In this document: positions 34,215-44,424 of the stretch, one piece after another
How the letters are laid out: the number at the start of each line of letters is the position of its first letter
Numbering within the stretch: the first letter of the stretch is position 1
From: Piper betle
Taxonomy: Eukaryota; Streptophyta; Magnoliopsida; Piperales; Piperaceae
Assembly: GCA_033002965.1 (NCBI GenBank)
Contig: JAURVB010013634.1
Location: 38,310 to 102,309 of the forward strand
Direction: 5' to 3'
Length of the DNA stretch: 64,000 bases
Position numbers and translations under genes: made by a program
Notes under the pieces: generated by a model
What the model saw: the letters and a program-made list of their open reading frames with translations, nothing else
Databases searched by the model: none
Told to the model about the DNA's origin: nothing

Positions 34215-35161
34215 ATCTATGAGCATGCTTACATTTTTTTCTCATATACAATACTTGCCCATAGCCAATTATATATCCTATACATAGCGAGTTTTTCCTA
34301 ATGGTTTGTTTGGTTTGATAAATTATGAGAGACAAAAAAGAAAAGGATTTAAGAAAGAAAATGATTCACTAGTTGACAAGGCTCTGCTTAGTTTGTAATT
34401 TTTTTCCATTTTATCTTAAGTGTTTGGTTAGAAAGAAAAAAATTTAAGAGCACCGTTATCACTTTCTATGGTTTCCTTCATTTTTTGTAGGAAAATTGTG
34501 AAATATGTTTTGTACCACAATAAAAAATAGATTTCTTTTCTCACATTTTCTTTTAAACCATGTTAGTGAACTTTTCACGCATTTTATTTCTTTTTATTTC
34601 TTTTAATCCAAATAGACCCTAAGAATAATTTATGATTAAAGAGTGACATAATATACTATTTACAATGTAATGGTGTCTTTTATGTTGTTCACAATTCAAG
34701 GGTATGTTTTCTTACAATGGCTTGATTACACATAGTTTGGTTAAAAAATTATTTAAAGTTTAAATTGAATCTGGGTTGGTAAGAAAGGTTGGCCCTAACT
34801 ACCCTATCCTTGTGGCAACAAGATTTGACTGCCACCACCTTTGGGGTTGCCAAAATTTGGCTACCCTAACTATTTAGTGGTTAGATCTAACTGTCCTAAG
34901 TAATGGTTAGATTTGGAGGGCGCCACCTTGGAGAGACTAAGACGTGGTTGCTTGGACCAACTATGAGCACATTTAGCTGCATGCAAGATCTGAATACCCC
35001 AACTAGGTAGCTGTCATTTCGGTTGGCTGGTGCCATATTTTTTTTTTTTTAAATTGATTTAATTATTTAATGCAAATATAAGGACAGGTAATTAAAGCAT
35101 TTTATGAAAAATTATCTTTATATCTTGAATAATATATCAAATAATTTAAAATTATAAATAA
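34215..35161 (+). promoter_or_regulatory. Upstream region of the fucosidase gene
   Basis: About 950 bp lie between the last transposon end and the putative core promoter. It is AT-rich, with a (T)n run at 35038-35050 and a locally repeated phrase AGATTTGACTGCC / AAATTTGGCTACCCTAACT / AGATCTAACTGTCC (34820-34910). No open frame or transposon end was recognised. It is the likeliest place for promoter-proximal control sites, but none can be named from sequence alone. Confidence 0.5.
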
Positions 35162-35171
35162 TATATAAAAG
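35162..35171 (+). promoter_or_regulatory. Putative TATA box of the fucosidase gene
   Basis: TATATAAAAG lies 143 bp before the ATG at 35305, a plausible distance for a start of transcription near 35195 and a leader of about 110 bases. The surrounding AT-rich sequence makes chance matches common, so this is tentative. Confidence 0.45.
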
Positions 35172-35260
35172 TGTCCTTTAATGGTAATAGTTTACTACAA
35201 TAATTATTATCTTGGACTCACTCGCAATAGAGCCCACTCCGAGAAGGGGTGATTTAGCCG

Positions 35261-35287
35261 ATGGAGCTTTTCCTCGTTTCCGCCTGA
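35261..35287 (+). other. Possible short upstream open frame
   Basis: An ATG at 35261 opens an 8-codon frame (MELFLVSA) that stops at 35287, 18 bases before the main ATG and in a different frame. If transcription starts near the TATA-like site it would sit in the leader and could lower translation of the main frame. Confidence 0.35.
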
Positions 35288-35304
35288 AACACATTGTGGT
35301 ACAG

Positions 35305-35870
35305 ATGAGCGCACCAATTCCACCCTTTTTTCAGGGTTCGCTCCTTCTGGTCATCATGGTTTCTCTCCTCCATTTCTCCATCTCAACCTCGGCCCCATCG
35401 GCGCCCCTCCCCTCCCCTCCCCTACCTCTCCTCCCCATCCCCACCGCTTCCCAGCTCCAATGGCAGCTTGGCGAGATGGCTCTCTTCCTCCACTTCGGCA
35501 CCAACACCTTCACCGACTCGGAGTGGGGATCCGGCCACGCCGATCCCTCCGTCTTCTCCCCCGATCTCCTCAACGCCACCCAGTGGGCTCGCGTCGCCGC
35601 CTCCTACGGCTTCTCTCGGATCATCCTCACCGTCAAGCATCATGACGGGTTCTGCCTCTGGCCCACCCAGTACACCAACTACTCCGTCGCCTCCTCCCCT
35701 TGGCGAGGCGGCCGCGGCGATGTCCTCGCCGATGCGGCGGATGCAGCTAGGGCGTCGGGGATTGGCCTCGGTATTTACCTGTCCCCTTGGGACCGTCACG
35801 AAGGCTCGTATGGGGATACTCTCAAGTACAATGAGTTTTATCTGGGGCAGATGACCGAACTACTAACTGG
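35305..35870 (+). CDS. FUC1: Alpha-L-fucosidase (GH29, FUC1-like), exon 1
   Basis: This encodes residues 1-188 and two bases of codon 189. Residues 12-24 (SLLLVIMVSLLHF) form the core of a secretion signal. The GH29 barrel then begins with HFGTNTFTDSEWG (63-75), VKHHDGFCLWP (110-120) and LSPWDRHEGSYGD (159-171), all typical of the plant FUC1 group. The enzyme removes terminal alpha-L-fucose, and the plant group is known for acting on alpha-1,3/1,4-linked fucose of N-glycans in the apoplast. N-glycosylation sites NAT (90) and NYS (125) fit secretion. I chose the ATG at 35305; the frame is open upstream to 35212 but has no ATG there, and an in-frame ATG at 35356 would shorten the signal. The exon is GC-rich. 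It ends at a GT donor at 35871. Confidence 0.93.
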
Positions 35871-36242
35871 GTATGGGACATCTAAATTTTTTTAGCTAGG
35901 TTTCTGCATTTAGTTTCTACGTCTATTGTTAATTTGATTGTTGCTGTGGATTTGTAGATACTCTTTTTAAGAGCTACAATTGGAGTTATCGGACAATATT
36001 TCATTGATCTTGATCTGCCCAATTTCATTATGCTTATTTGAATTGGTTCATCTGCATTTTTCAAGCATCATTGGGAGTTTTGTAACTATAACTCATATAT
36101 TGATGCATCTTATTAACGAATTTCATTGTGCTGATTCGAATTGGTACATTTGCATTTTAAGAGCAACATTAGAAGTGAATAACTGTAGTTTGCATATGAG
36201 AGCAGCACTAGAAGTGAATAACTGCCTTTAATCTTGGAACAG
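35871..36242 (+). other. Intron 1 of the fucosidase gene
   Basis: This 372-bp, T-rich intron runs from GTATGG to TTGGAACAG. Joining the exons restores the conserved reading TGYGEIKEVW. It contains a 25-30 bp phrase repeated in tandem near 36150-36225 (AGAAGTGAATAACTG twice). No transposon was recognised. Confidence 0.9.
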
Positions 36243-36482
36243 CTATGGAGAGATCAAAGAGGTGTGGTTGGATGGCGCAAAGGGAGATGGCGAAAAGAAT
36301 ATGAACTACTTCTTTGACTCATGGTTTAGTCTAATCCGCCAGCTCCAGCCTGGTGTGACTATTTTTTCCGACGCTGGACCAGATGCACGGTGGATTGGGG
36401 AGGAATCAGGTTTTGCTGGGTCTACCTGTTGGTCTCCCTTCAATAAGAGCGCTGTCGTGATTGGTGGTGACCTTGATGTTCA
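36243..36482 (+). CDS. FUC1: Alpha-L-fucosidase, exon 2
   Basis: The exon completes codon 189 and encodes residues to 268 plus two bases. It contains EIKEVWLDGAKG, in which Asp199 is the likely catalytic nucleophile by analogy with GH29 (inference). YFFDSWFSLIRQLQP, FSDAGPDARWIGEESG and GSTCWSPFN follow, matching the plant FUC1 pattern. It ends at a consensus donor CA|GTAAGT. No stop or frameshift is seen. Confidence 0.93.
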
Positions 36483-36881
36483 GTAAGTGTCCTTATTGAC
36501 CTGACTGGATCTTTGTAAAATGAGCTTTTAGCTGATTTGCAAAATTATCTCTATGAATCCCACATTTTACTTTTATGATTCGAAGGATGACCTCTTTTGA
36601 TTCTCATAGATATCGTTCTGGTTCAGTATCTGCACCAGTATTGCATAATTCCAAATCTGTTTATCTTTTTATTTAAGATAAACTTGAAGATAACTATCAA
36701 GTGAGGTATCCAAAAGGAAATTTTGAGAATTCTCGTGATTTATGTGTCTACTGCTATTTTTCTTATAAATAAAATCCTCCACTCATATTTGTTGATGACG
36801 TACAGTCCATATGTTTCTTATTAAAGTCCTAATCGAGTCATGTATTAAGTATTATTTTTCTTTCTTATTAATTCTCCTAGG

Positions 36882-38624
36882 TAGTGTTTGAAGGGGGTTG
36901 TGATATTGCTAATTGTGGGAGAGAGCTAATCAAAATCACAAATCAAATAAATTAGATCCCTACAAACTTTAACAACCCAAAGTAGATCGATGATGAACAA
37001 GTAATAGTTGAAGTTATAAATAATTAAACCAATAAGGGAATGAATGACAAGCACATCGAGCTCTAATTGAGTCAAAGTCAGAAGCTTTGGATCAATTACA
37101 ACTTCCACAACAAGTCCCTAAGTGAATGAGTGAACTAATTAAGTCTAAACTAATTAAAACTCAAGCTTTGGCCATTAAGTCAAACTATGCAAGAGCTTCA
37201 GTTGATTTAAAACTTGCTCACTAAATACTCTTTAATGATCAAGTTAAACGGAAGAGTATTGGGTGGGATAAATACAAGTAAAACAACTATTAAGTAGAAA
37301 AAAAGATTGGGAAAATGATACGCTAGAGACATAAGAGATTTTCATAAAAGTTCGGAGCTCCTTCTCCTCTCTCCTATCCCTTCCATATCTAATGGAAGTG
37401 TAGTTCTTCACTTGCTTCACTTTGACACAACTTGTATGCATTACAAGTCAACAAGCTTTCTTTCACAAGCTCCCACCTAGAGCTAAAGAAGCTTGCACAC
37501 ACCTCTAACATCCCAAAAGTTTGCAACCATGGAAACACTAGCTAACTCTTCTTGCAATACTCTCTTTAAGCCCAACACCTTGAATAAAGGAGCAAACAAT
37601 CACTACACTTTGGAGGCATAACTGGCTTTTCTTCTAATGCTTGAGCCCTCCTTACCTTTCTTCTTTGAATTCGCACTAAGCTCCTCTTACCATACCCAAG
37701 CCAAGATGCCAATTCCTTGTCAAGCCTTAAGCCGTAAGCCAAAATGCCAACTGCCTCCGACACCTTGGAGGCAAGTGAACAAGCACCTTTCTAACTTACA
37801 CCTAGGTTTAGATGCCTTCATACACTCCTAACAAATTAGGAGTTTACAACAAATAGCTCAACATAGGAGCAATAACCTCTTAAGGCCTGTAGCATACTTG
37901 CTTTAGGCTAATACAACACACTTAGATTTGAAAGTAAAAGCACCAAGAGGTTTAGGAGCAACATGATATGCTAATTCAATGCTCTAAGTTTGTAACCTTT
38001 CAAGAGTTGCCCAAATGCACTCCCAAAGGTCCTATTTATAGCCCAAGAAGTCTTAGTCTTGAATCGTAGCCATTATGCCTTTGAATGTGTTACATTATCT
38101 TTTCTAACGGCTAGTTTTGGAAAGTCTGGGTGTTGTTCGACTGCTGATCGTATAGTGATTTTCCTATTGATGGCGTTTGGCTGTTGAACAATCTGTTGGT
38201 CTCCTGTCGACCGCCTTTGTGCACTCGAGCTATTTTTACTACTTGTTGATTGTGACTGAGTCAATCTCTTGCTGAACTTTGCTAGCTTGTGCTCTTTGCC
38301 CAACCGGCTATCAATCGATCTATCGATTATCAGCCCAACAATTTATCAAAGATTTTTAAATTTTGAAATGCCATTACTTCTTATAAAGAACACTGATTAG
38401 AGTGATTCTTAAGCATTGGAAAGCTTTTGATGCTTTCTATACTTGTAAAAATATTCATAACCAAACTCACCTTAGGTTGAGAGTAATACCCTTTGGAGGT
38501 GAGGAGTTTGCATAAGTTCTAACTTTGGCTAAGACATTTATTGACCTTCTAACTTAAACTTCCATGCTCCAAGAAGTGACTTAGAGAGTTTTAGGGGATA
38601 ATCATTAAAACTATAGACTCAGCA
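36882..38624. mobile_element. Unclassified repeat inserted in the 5' LTR
   Basis: The LTR alignment breaks at 36881 (after CTCCTAG) and resumes near 38625. The 1.74-kb insert begins GTAGTGTTTGAAGGGGG. Its part 36906-37400 recurs at about 53733-54270, downstream of the gene (AGAGCTAATC...ATCACAAATCAAA...AAATTAGATCCCTACAAAC). No coding frame with protein-like content was seen. The frames at 37566-37831 are short and low in complexity. Confidence 0.6.
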
Positions 38625-38797
38625 ATGTCAAACGTCTTACTCAAGTCATTGTACTAAATTAAGCCTTTAATAGGAGGTTTCAATTTTGACTGAGGGATAG
38701 AAACAATAATTTCTTCTTTAAATACAAGTTTATAGGCTTCGTGGCTTATTGAGTGCAAATTTGGCTTTGTGCATTTTGTTGTGTGTTACCACTTTAA

Positions 38798-39187
38798 TGT
38801 ATGACCGGGATCAACTAGGAGTTGATGTTCAGTAGGTCCAGGCTTCTTCCCACTCATGGCTAAATTAATTCTCAAGCTTTTCCTTTGAAATCACGTATGA
38901 TGAAGAACCCTAGCGAGTAATTGGGAGTTGAAGATTGAAATTGTAAGAACAAAGAACAACAATTTCATTTCAAAAACCAAAAAGAAAAAAACATTGGATA
39001 CAATAATATTGTTCTTTTTTTATAGTTTTCCAACATAAAACCCAATCGAGTCGACTAACATAACTCTGTCCCAAACCCGACTATTACCTGACTACAACCC
39101 AACTCACTTACAACTAACTAATTGATGCTTTTCCAAAACTAACCTTGACCTTTCATTCAATTCCCACCTTACTGCACTATCTCATAT
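38798..39187. mobile_element. Second insert in the 5' LTR of the gag-only element
   Basis: The match to the 3' LTR breaks after GTGTGTTACCACTT and resumes at TTGTGTAACATTGTGTGCG, leaving about 390 bp without counterpart. The insert has AACCCAATCGAGTCGACTAAC-like runs. It has no clear ends and I cannot name it. Confidence 0.45.
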
Positions 39188-39429
39188 AACTTGTGTAACA
39201 TTGTGTGCGACCTTTCCTCATCTTTTAATCGATCTTGAGAAAAGTTATGAGAAAATAAGAATCTGTGTGAACCTATTTTTCTCGTGTTTATCCTCTTCTA
39301 ATCACCTTCTACGTGATTTTGAGTGGAAATCTAGTGAAATGATACAAAATTGCTTCTACGCTCTAGTTATCCCAACAGGTTTGCATCAATTGGTTATTAG
39401 AGTTATTTGGTTCCTTGGTGCTATGTTTT

Positions 39430-40820
39430 TTACCCCAACACCAACCTGACTTCCATCTTTTGGCCTCAACCATCTCCACCCCAACACCCCCTACAACACC
39501 AAATTCCCACCTTCACACCGCTATCATGCCTAAGTCCCTTACCCCACATCCATGACCCAATAAATCCTTGAACTCATTCAACTCATAGATTCCTTGGCTA
39601 CTACAATTATTGAAGGCCAGAAACAGTAACAAACTTTTGAAGATCGCATGACATCATAGTTTGCTACAATTCAAACACATCAATATGCTTTTGAAGAACA
39701 AATAAAATTGCAGGTTACTGAAATTCAGAAGCAGCAAAATTGATTGGACAAACAACATTTTCTTCTTGAACAAAAATTCACGGACTCAGCAGATCATTTG
39801 GTCAGACTTACTCGTATAGTCTGTTCTCATAAAACCTCATCTGCACTCAGGGCAAGTGCAAATCCTAACGCTTCTGAGGCATCTTCTATTGTTGCATCTC
39901 TTGCATCATAGCTAATAGATGACTCTTGTCTAGTTCTTGTTGAAACAAGTCACCCACATGCTTTACCTCTATAATAGACTGATTCTGATGCTTTCTTGCA
40001 TTACTTTGATCCGTATGTTCAGCCATATAACCTTGTTTATGAGCCTTATCAGCAGTTAAACTCATAATCAGTATGACCATACTCAGAAACAATGGTAGAG
40101 TCAACTTGAATTTAATCTCCAGGAATTTCATGGCAAATATGGAACTGAAAAAGTGCTTGATTTGTTACAAACTGCTGAACATATTCTTCAAAGAATAGGG
40201 GTGCGTCTAGATGGGAAAATTGATGTAGCCATGTCTTGTTTTCGAAATTCTGCAGCTGCTTGGTGGCCCTTTGCACTCAATGAAAACAACTTGGAGAGCC
40301 ACAACTTACCTCTTGGTCTAATTTTCGGTATGAGTTCAAGATACAGTTCCTACCATATAAATATAAGCAACAGTTATTCTCAAGGCTATGTGCAGTATGC
40401 CAAGGCACCAAGATCTATTCAAGAATACACACAAGAATTTTATATGTTGGTGTCTTCAATGATCTTGCTGAATCTCACGATCTGATCGGAGTTAAAGGAC
40501 AAATTATATGACTTCTATTTCACATCTGTTTCAAAAATTGTTCCTAAGGCCAAATACTTTGAGGGATAGCTTAATAAACAATTAAGAGGACCTCCTAATC
40601 CCTTCGAAAATTTCCAGTCAGCTTCTACTACCCTGAATGATTCTCCAACAGCCACCAAAGTTGTCAAATCTTCAGCACCTAGTGGTGAAATGTCGCAGCC
40701 AACAACTCCATCATGAGAGCCTTCTGCCACGTGCTAATTGTGTTATAAATGCTGGAAACTTGGTCATATAGTTGCAATATGTCCTTTGAAGCCTCAATTG
40801 CTTACTCAAGGAGGTGAATT
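39430..40820 (+). pseudogene. gag of the gag-only element
   Basis: A proline- and threonine-rich start is followed by glutamine-rich coiled-coil-like sequence. The capsid part comes near 40150-40490 (VLDLLQTAEHILQRIGVRL, SCFRNSAAAWWPFAL, APRSIQEYTQEFYMLVSS). A CCHC zinc knuckle lies at about 40738-40790 (CYKCWKLGHIVAICP, spacing CX2CX4HX4C). Stops and frameshifts break it throughout, including a stop just before the knuckle. The layout is that of a Ty3/gypsy capsid protein. It cannot be made as one protein now. Confidence 0.7.
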
Positions 40821-41420
40821 GTGTAGTGAATGAGAATGAAATGAAGAAATCATTGAGAAGAAACTTTTGAAGGCTAACCTTAAGAGTATGCTTTCTAGCA
40901 TAAATTTTGAAGAGTATGAAGTTATTAACTTGAAGTCGAGTTCTTTTCTGAAACAGGGATTGATGGCGTACAACTACTCGTTTCTTATTAGAGTCCTAGT
41001 CGAGTCTTGCGCTAAGTATGTTTTTTCTTACTTATTGATCTTCAAGGTAATATAAAATGTCTTACTCAAGTCATAGTATTAAATTGAGTCTTAATTAGGA
41101 AGTGCTAATTTTGACCTAGGAATAGAAACAGTCTTTATTTTTTGTAAATACCAGTTTGTAGACTTCATGGCCATAGATACAGCTGTTATTGAATATAAAC
41201 TTTGCTTTGTGCATCTTGTGTGTGCTACCTCTTTGTTGCGTGCAACCTTTACTCTTCTTTGTGATTTTGAGTAAAGTTTAGATAGGATAGAAATTTGTGT
41301 GAACCTATTTTCCTCAAGTTATCATCTTCTACTCAACTTCTACGTGATTTTGAGTAGAAAACTCTAAAGAAAGATACAAATCATAACTACACTCTAGCCT
41401 ATCCCAACAAGTTCACATCA

Positions 41421-43575
41421 CTTAGTATCATCAAGAGAAAGTTAGGGGTTTCTCCTAATGGTGTTTTTTGTCGATGACTTTGAGGGGACATGGGTTTGGG
41501 AATTGATTTCTTTCTATATTGTGTTTGGAATCAAGTGTTAAGTGGCATTCAATATGTTCTCTTCAGCTAGATAAGGGGTATAATTTACCTTATTTTAATT
41601 AAGTTGGCAGTTAAGATTTGGATGCCCTTTGTATGGGTGTGCACCAAATGTGATGTGTACTTGTCCTAATTATAATTAGGATAATGATATATAAAGAGAT
41701 ATTAGGGGTTAAATACGTACGTATTAAAAAAAGAATTGGAGATTTTAGGCTCTTTCTTCCTGTCTTTTATTGATGGAGACTTTGAAGGATTTAGACCATA
41801 TGATGGGGTTGCCTTTGTTGCCCACTTGTGACTGGGCTATATGCCAAATGGGGGCCAACAGAAGTGAGACCCATGCCTAGTTACATGGAGTAGGTCTACC
41901 GAAGGAGGGCCCGCAAGAGTGGGGCTCATGCCTAGTTACATGGAGCATAGAGCAGATCATGGAGTTGGAGAATTTGACTAGATTAGGATTACTATTATTA
42001 GTTGCTGATTTGTGAGGGAATGAATAAAGTTTTTGTGAATTGTTAATAGTGTTGTTTCTACTTAGGAATGTTGTTGCTATTTATTAGGAATTGGATAAGA
42101 TCAAGCTGGCCTTGCGGGCTTGTGACCATTGCTTGATGGGGAGGGTAGGATCTGTGAATTTTTTTGTTTTTTGTTTTTTTGAATAAATAGGGGAAGGGTG
42201 ATGATCTACGTACTTGTTGATTAATCAATGAGAAGAATGACTACATTCCCTTCCTTTATTTAATGTCTGCCCTTTCCTACCTTTATTCAATGTCTTCCTT
42301 TTCCTACCCTTATTCAATGTATTCTCCTTTCTATTGACTGATCCATGTTCCCCTCTTTCCATCAGCCTTTTCTTCTTTTTCATGTCCCATTGGGTACTGT
42401 CTCCTTGGATTCCTCACTTCCATTTTATTCAGTAGTTCATGAACCTCCTGTTGTAAACTATGAATGGTTGAGAGGATAGGAAAATGGCAATAGTGTGTCC
42501 TTGCTAAGGCACTTTCATACTTGCCAAATGAGAGATTGATTTATCAATGGAGTTTTCCCTGTTCAGCAGTCATGACCTGGGATCAACGATGGAAAGCTTG
42601 GATCTTTGGAGCCTTTCCTGCAAATCAAATCCCTATCCCTGAACCTCGATCAGATTGACTACACATTGGAAGCAACCACTCTTGGCGGCCTCAAATTTTC
42701 ACCAAGATAAGTGCTACTTCCTTCAAGCTGTAGATTAATTTGATCCTCTAATATTATCTATTATCCATGAAGTGCTGATCTAGACTGATTGCATTGCTTA
42801 TCCTTTTGAGTTTGTCCACTAGTTTATCTGTTTGTGTATCTTCTTACAATGGATAAAAATGTGTTTAATCTTTTGAATGGTTCAATACAACCGCCCTAAT
42901 TCATGTTTGTTATTCACATTGAGATCTTTGATTACATCCTTGCTTGTCATGTAGAAGGTTGATTTTGTGTAATTATTATGAATTCGCATGTAATTTCCAT
43001 GTAAATCATTGGTGTTCATGCATTAAAGCCTTGGCCACATTGTTCCATGTCACATTCATACTTTCATCATGCTGTTTTGATGTTGTTATAACATGTGTTG
43101 GTCCTACATTTTGTTGTCATGCATTTGTGTATTCCTTGGTTGATCAGATCTTCATCATGCCCAGATCATAGTTATGTTAATCTGTCCTGGTCTGTTGCTT
43201 AATTTTAGGATCTTTATATGTTTGTTGCTTGCCTCATGAGTAGGATTTGAGTGGGGTCTTTTTCTTAAAATTTAAGGTCTGATTATCATTGTTACATGAG
43301 TAGTGTTCAGAAGTCAGCATAGTAGTGATGTTTATTTAGTACTTGTTAGGGGCTATGAAGAGTTAGGATGGTCCACCATCGCAGTCCAGGTCTGTTTTTT
43401 TAGTTTGAGGGTCAAAATAGGTCGTGTTTTAGTAGGGGTCAGTTATCTTCTAATCGTCATCTAGCTAGGTTACCTCAACTACCAACGTATGCTAGGTCAC
43501 TGTTGAGATTTAATTCCTTTCCCATTGATTGGAATCATCATGTGAAGTAGCATTCAATAAGTTTGATCCTATTAC
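41421..43575. other. Intron 2 sequence without a recognised gene
   Basis: AT-rich sequence with a few local repeats. A phrase CATGCCTAGTTACATGGAG occurs twice (about 41873 and 41928). Three imperfect copies of a CTTTATTCAATGTCTTCC-like unit lie at 42248-42325. T-runs lie at 42160-42180. No open frame with protein character was found. It may include old transposon remains and original intron sequence that I cannot separate. Confidence 0.5.
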
Positions 43576-44017
43576 CTTCATTTGGCATTAGCAGCTTGGG
43601 TTGACTGTTTTTTATTAAGATCCCATTTTTGCATGATTTTTGATTAAACCTAAGCCAATTGCTATTGTTTGAACAATGTGCAATCATAAATCATGAATAT
43701 CTTTTATAGATCTGATTTGTATATAGTGGTTCATCAATACCCTTGTTGAAGTGAATATTTAGTGGTTCTCTTTCTTAATAGTTTGAGCTTTTGAGACAAG
43801 TGGTTAGATTTTCTAAAATTTACATGGTATTAGAGATTGGGGTTTGAATCCTGTTGACAATATAAGTAAATATTTAAGGGTTTCATTTCATAATAGTTCA
43901 AGCTCATGGGATAAGTAGTTTGACTATCTAAAATTTACAACCTTCAATGCGCATCAGGTGCCTGGAATTGAATGTTCTTTATTAAAATCCCATTTTTGCA
44001 TGTTTTATGATTAACCT
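43576..44017. repeat. Diverged tandem duplication in intron 2
   Basis: The piece at about 43580-43710 (TTATTAAGATCCCATTTTTGCATG...AACCTAAGCCAATTGCTATTG) recurs at about 43943-44017, and the recurrence continues at 49095-49165 after the Copia element. A shorter related phrase ending TCTAAAATTTACA occurs at 43830 and 43940. The duplication therefore predates the Copia insertion. Confidence 0.8.
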
Positions 44018-44424
44018 TGTTGAGATGTTAGGAATATTAGCTAAATATGTTCATTAGTGTATCATGTGTTAATATGTTACTGTTGATTTGTTTCTAGATG
44101 TTTAAGAGATATTTAGGACTGAATGGTTCTTATCTGTTGTAAATCCAATCCCCATAATATAGGGGACAGTTGTACCTACTTTTAGACTTATAAATTGCTT
44201 AACTTGGGAAGGTGAAGGAGGACGATTCACTTCCTATTTTCTGCCCTAAAATAATTAGTTTTGTATACCTGTCATCAGATTGTCTACATGGTATGCGGGC
44301 AAGGTTACTAGGGCCTGTGAATCTGAGCAGGTATTATGTGTACTATTCCTTGTGTTTTCCAGTTTCATAGCCATTGAATCCTTATTTTCTTCCTCCTATT
44401 CAAGTCCTTTCTTTTGCTTGAACT

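Larger units (their letters stand above)
36793..41420 (+). mobile_element. Gag-only LTR retrotransposon (TR-GAG-like) in intron 2
   Basis: The 3' LTR (40961-41420, 460 bp) starts TGATGGCGTACAAC and ends GTTCACATCA. The 5' LTR is present in three pieces: 36793-36881, about 38625-38797 and about 39188-39388. The gaps are later insertions. A weak primer site TTGGTTATTAGAG follows at 39390. The 1.57-kb interior holds only gag, with no protease, RT or integrase remnants. No target duplication is obvious. LTR divergence is substantial, so it is an old, non-autonomous element. Confidence 0.75.

Noticed and set aside
35212..35304. N-terminal extension of the fucosidase frame
   Set aside because: The reading begins at a TTG, not an ATG, and would place 31 unconserved residues before the signal peptide. 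The ATG at 35305 is preferred.
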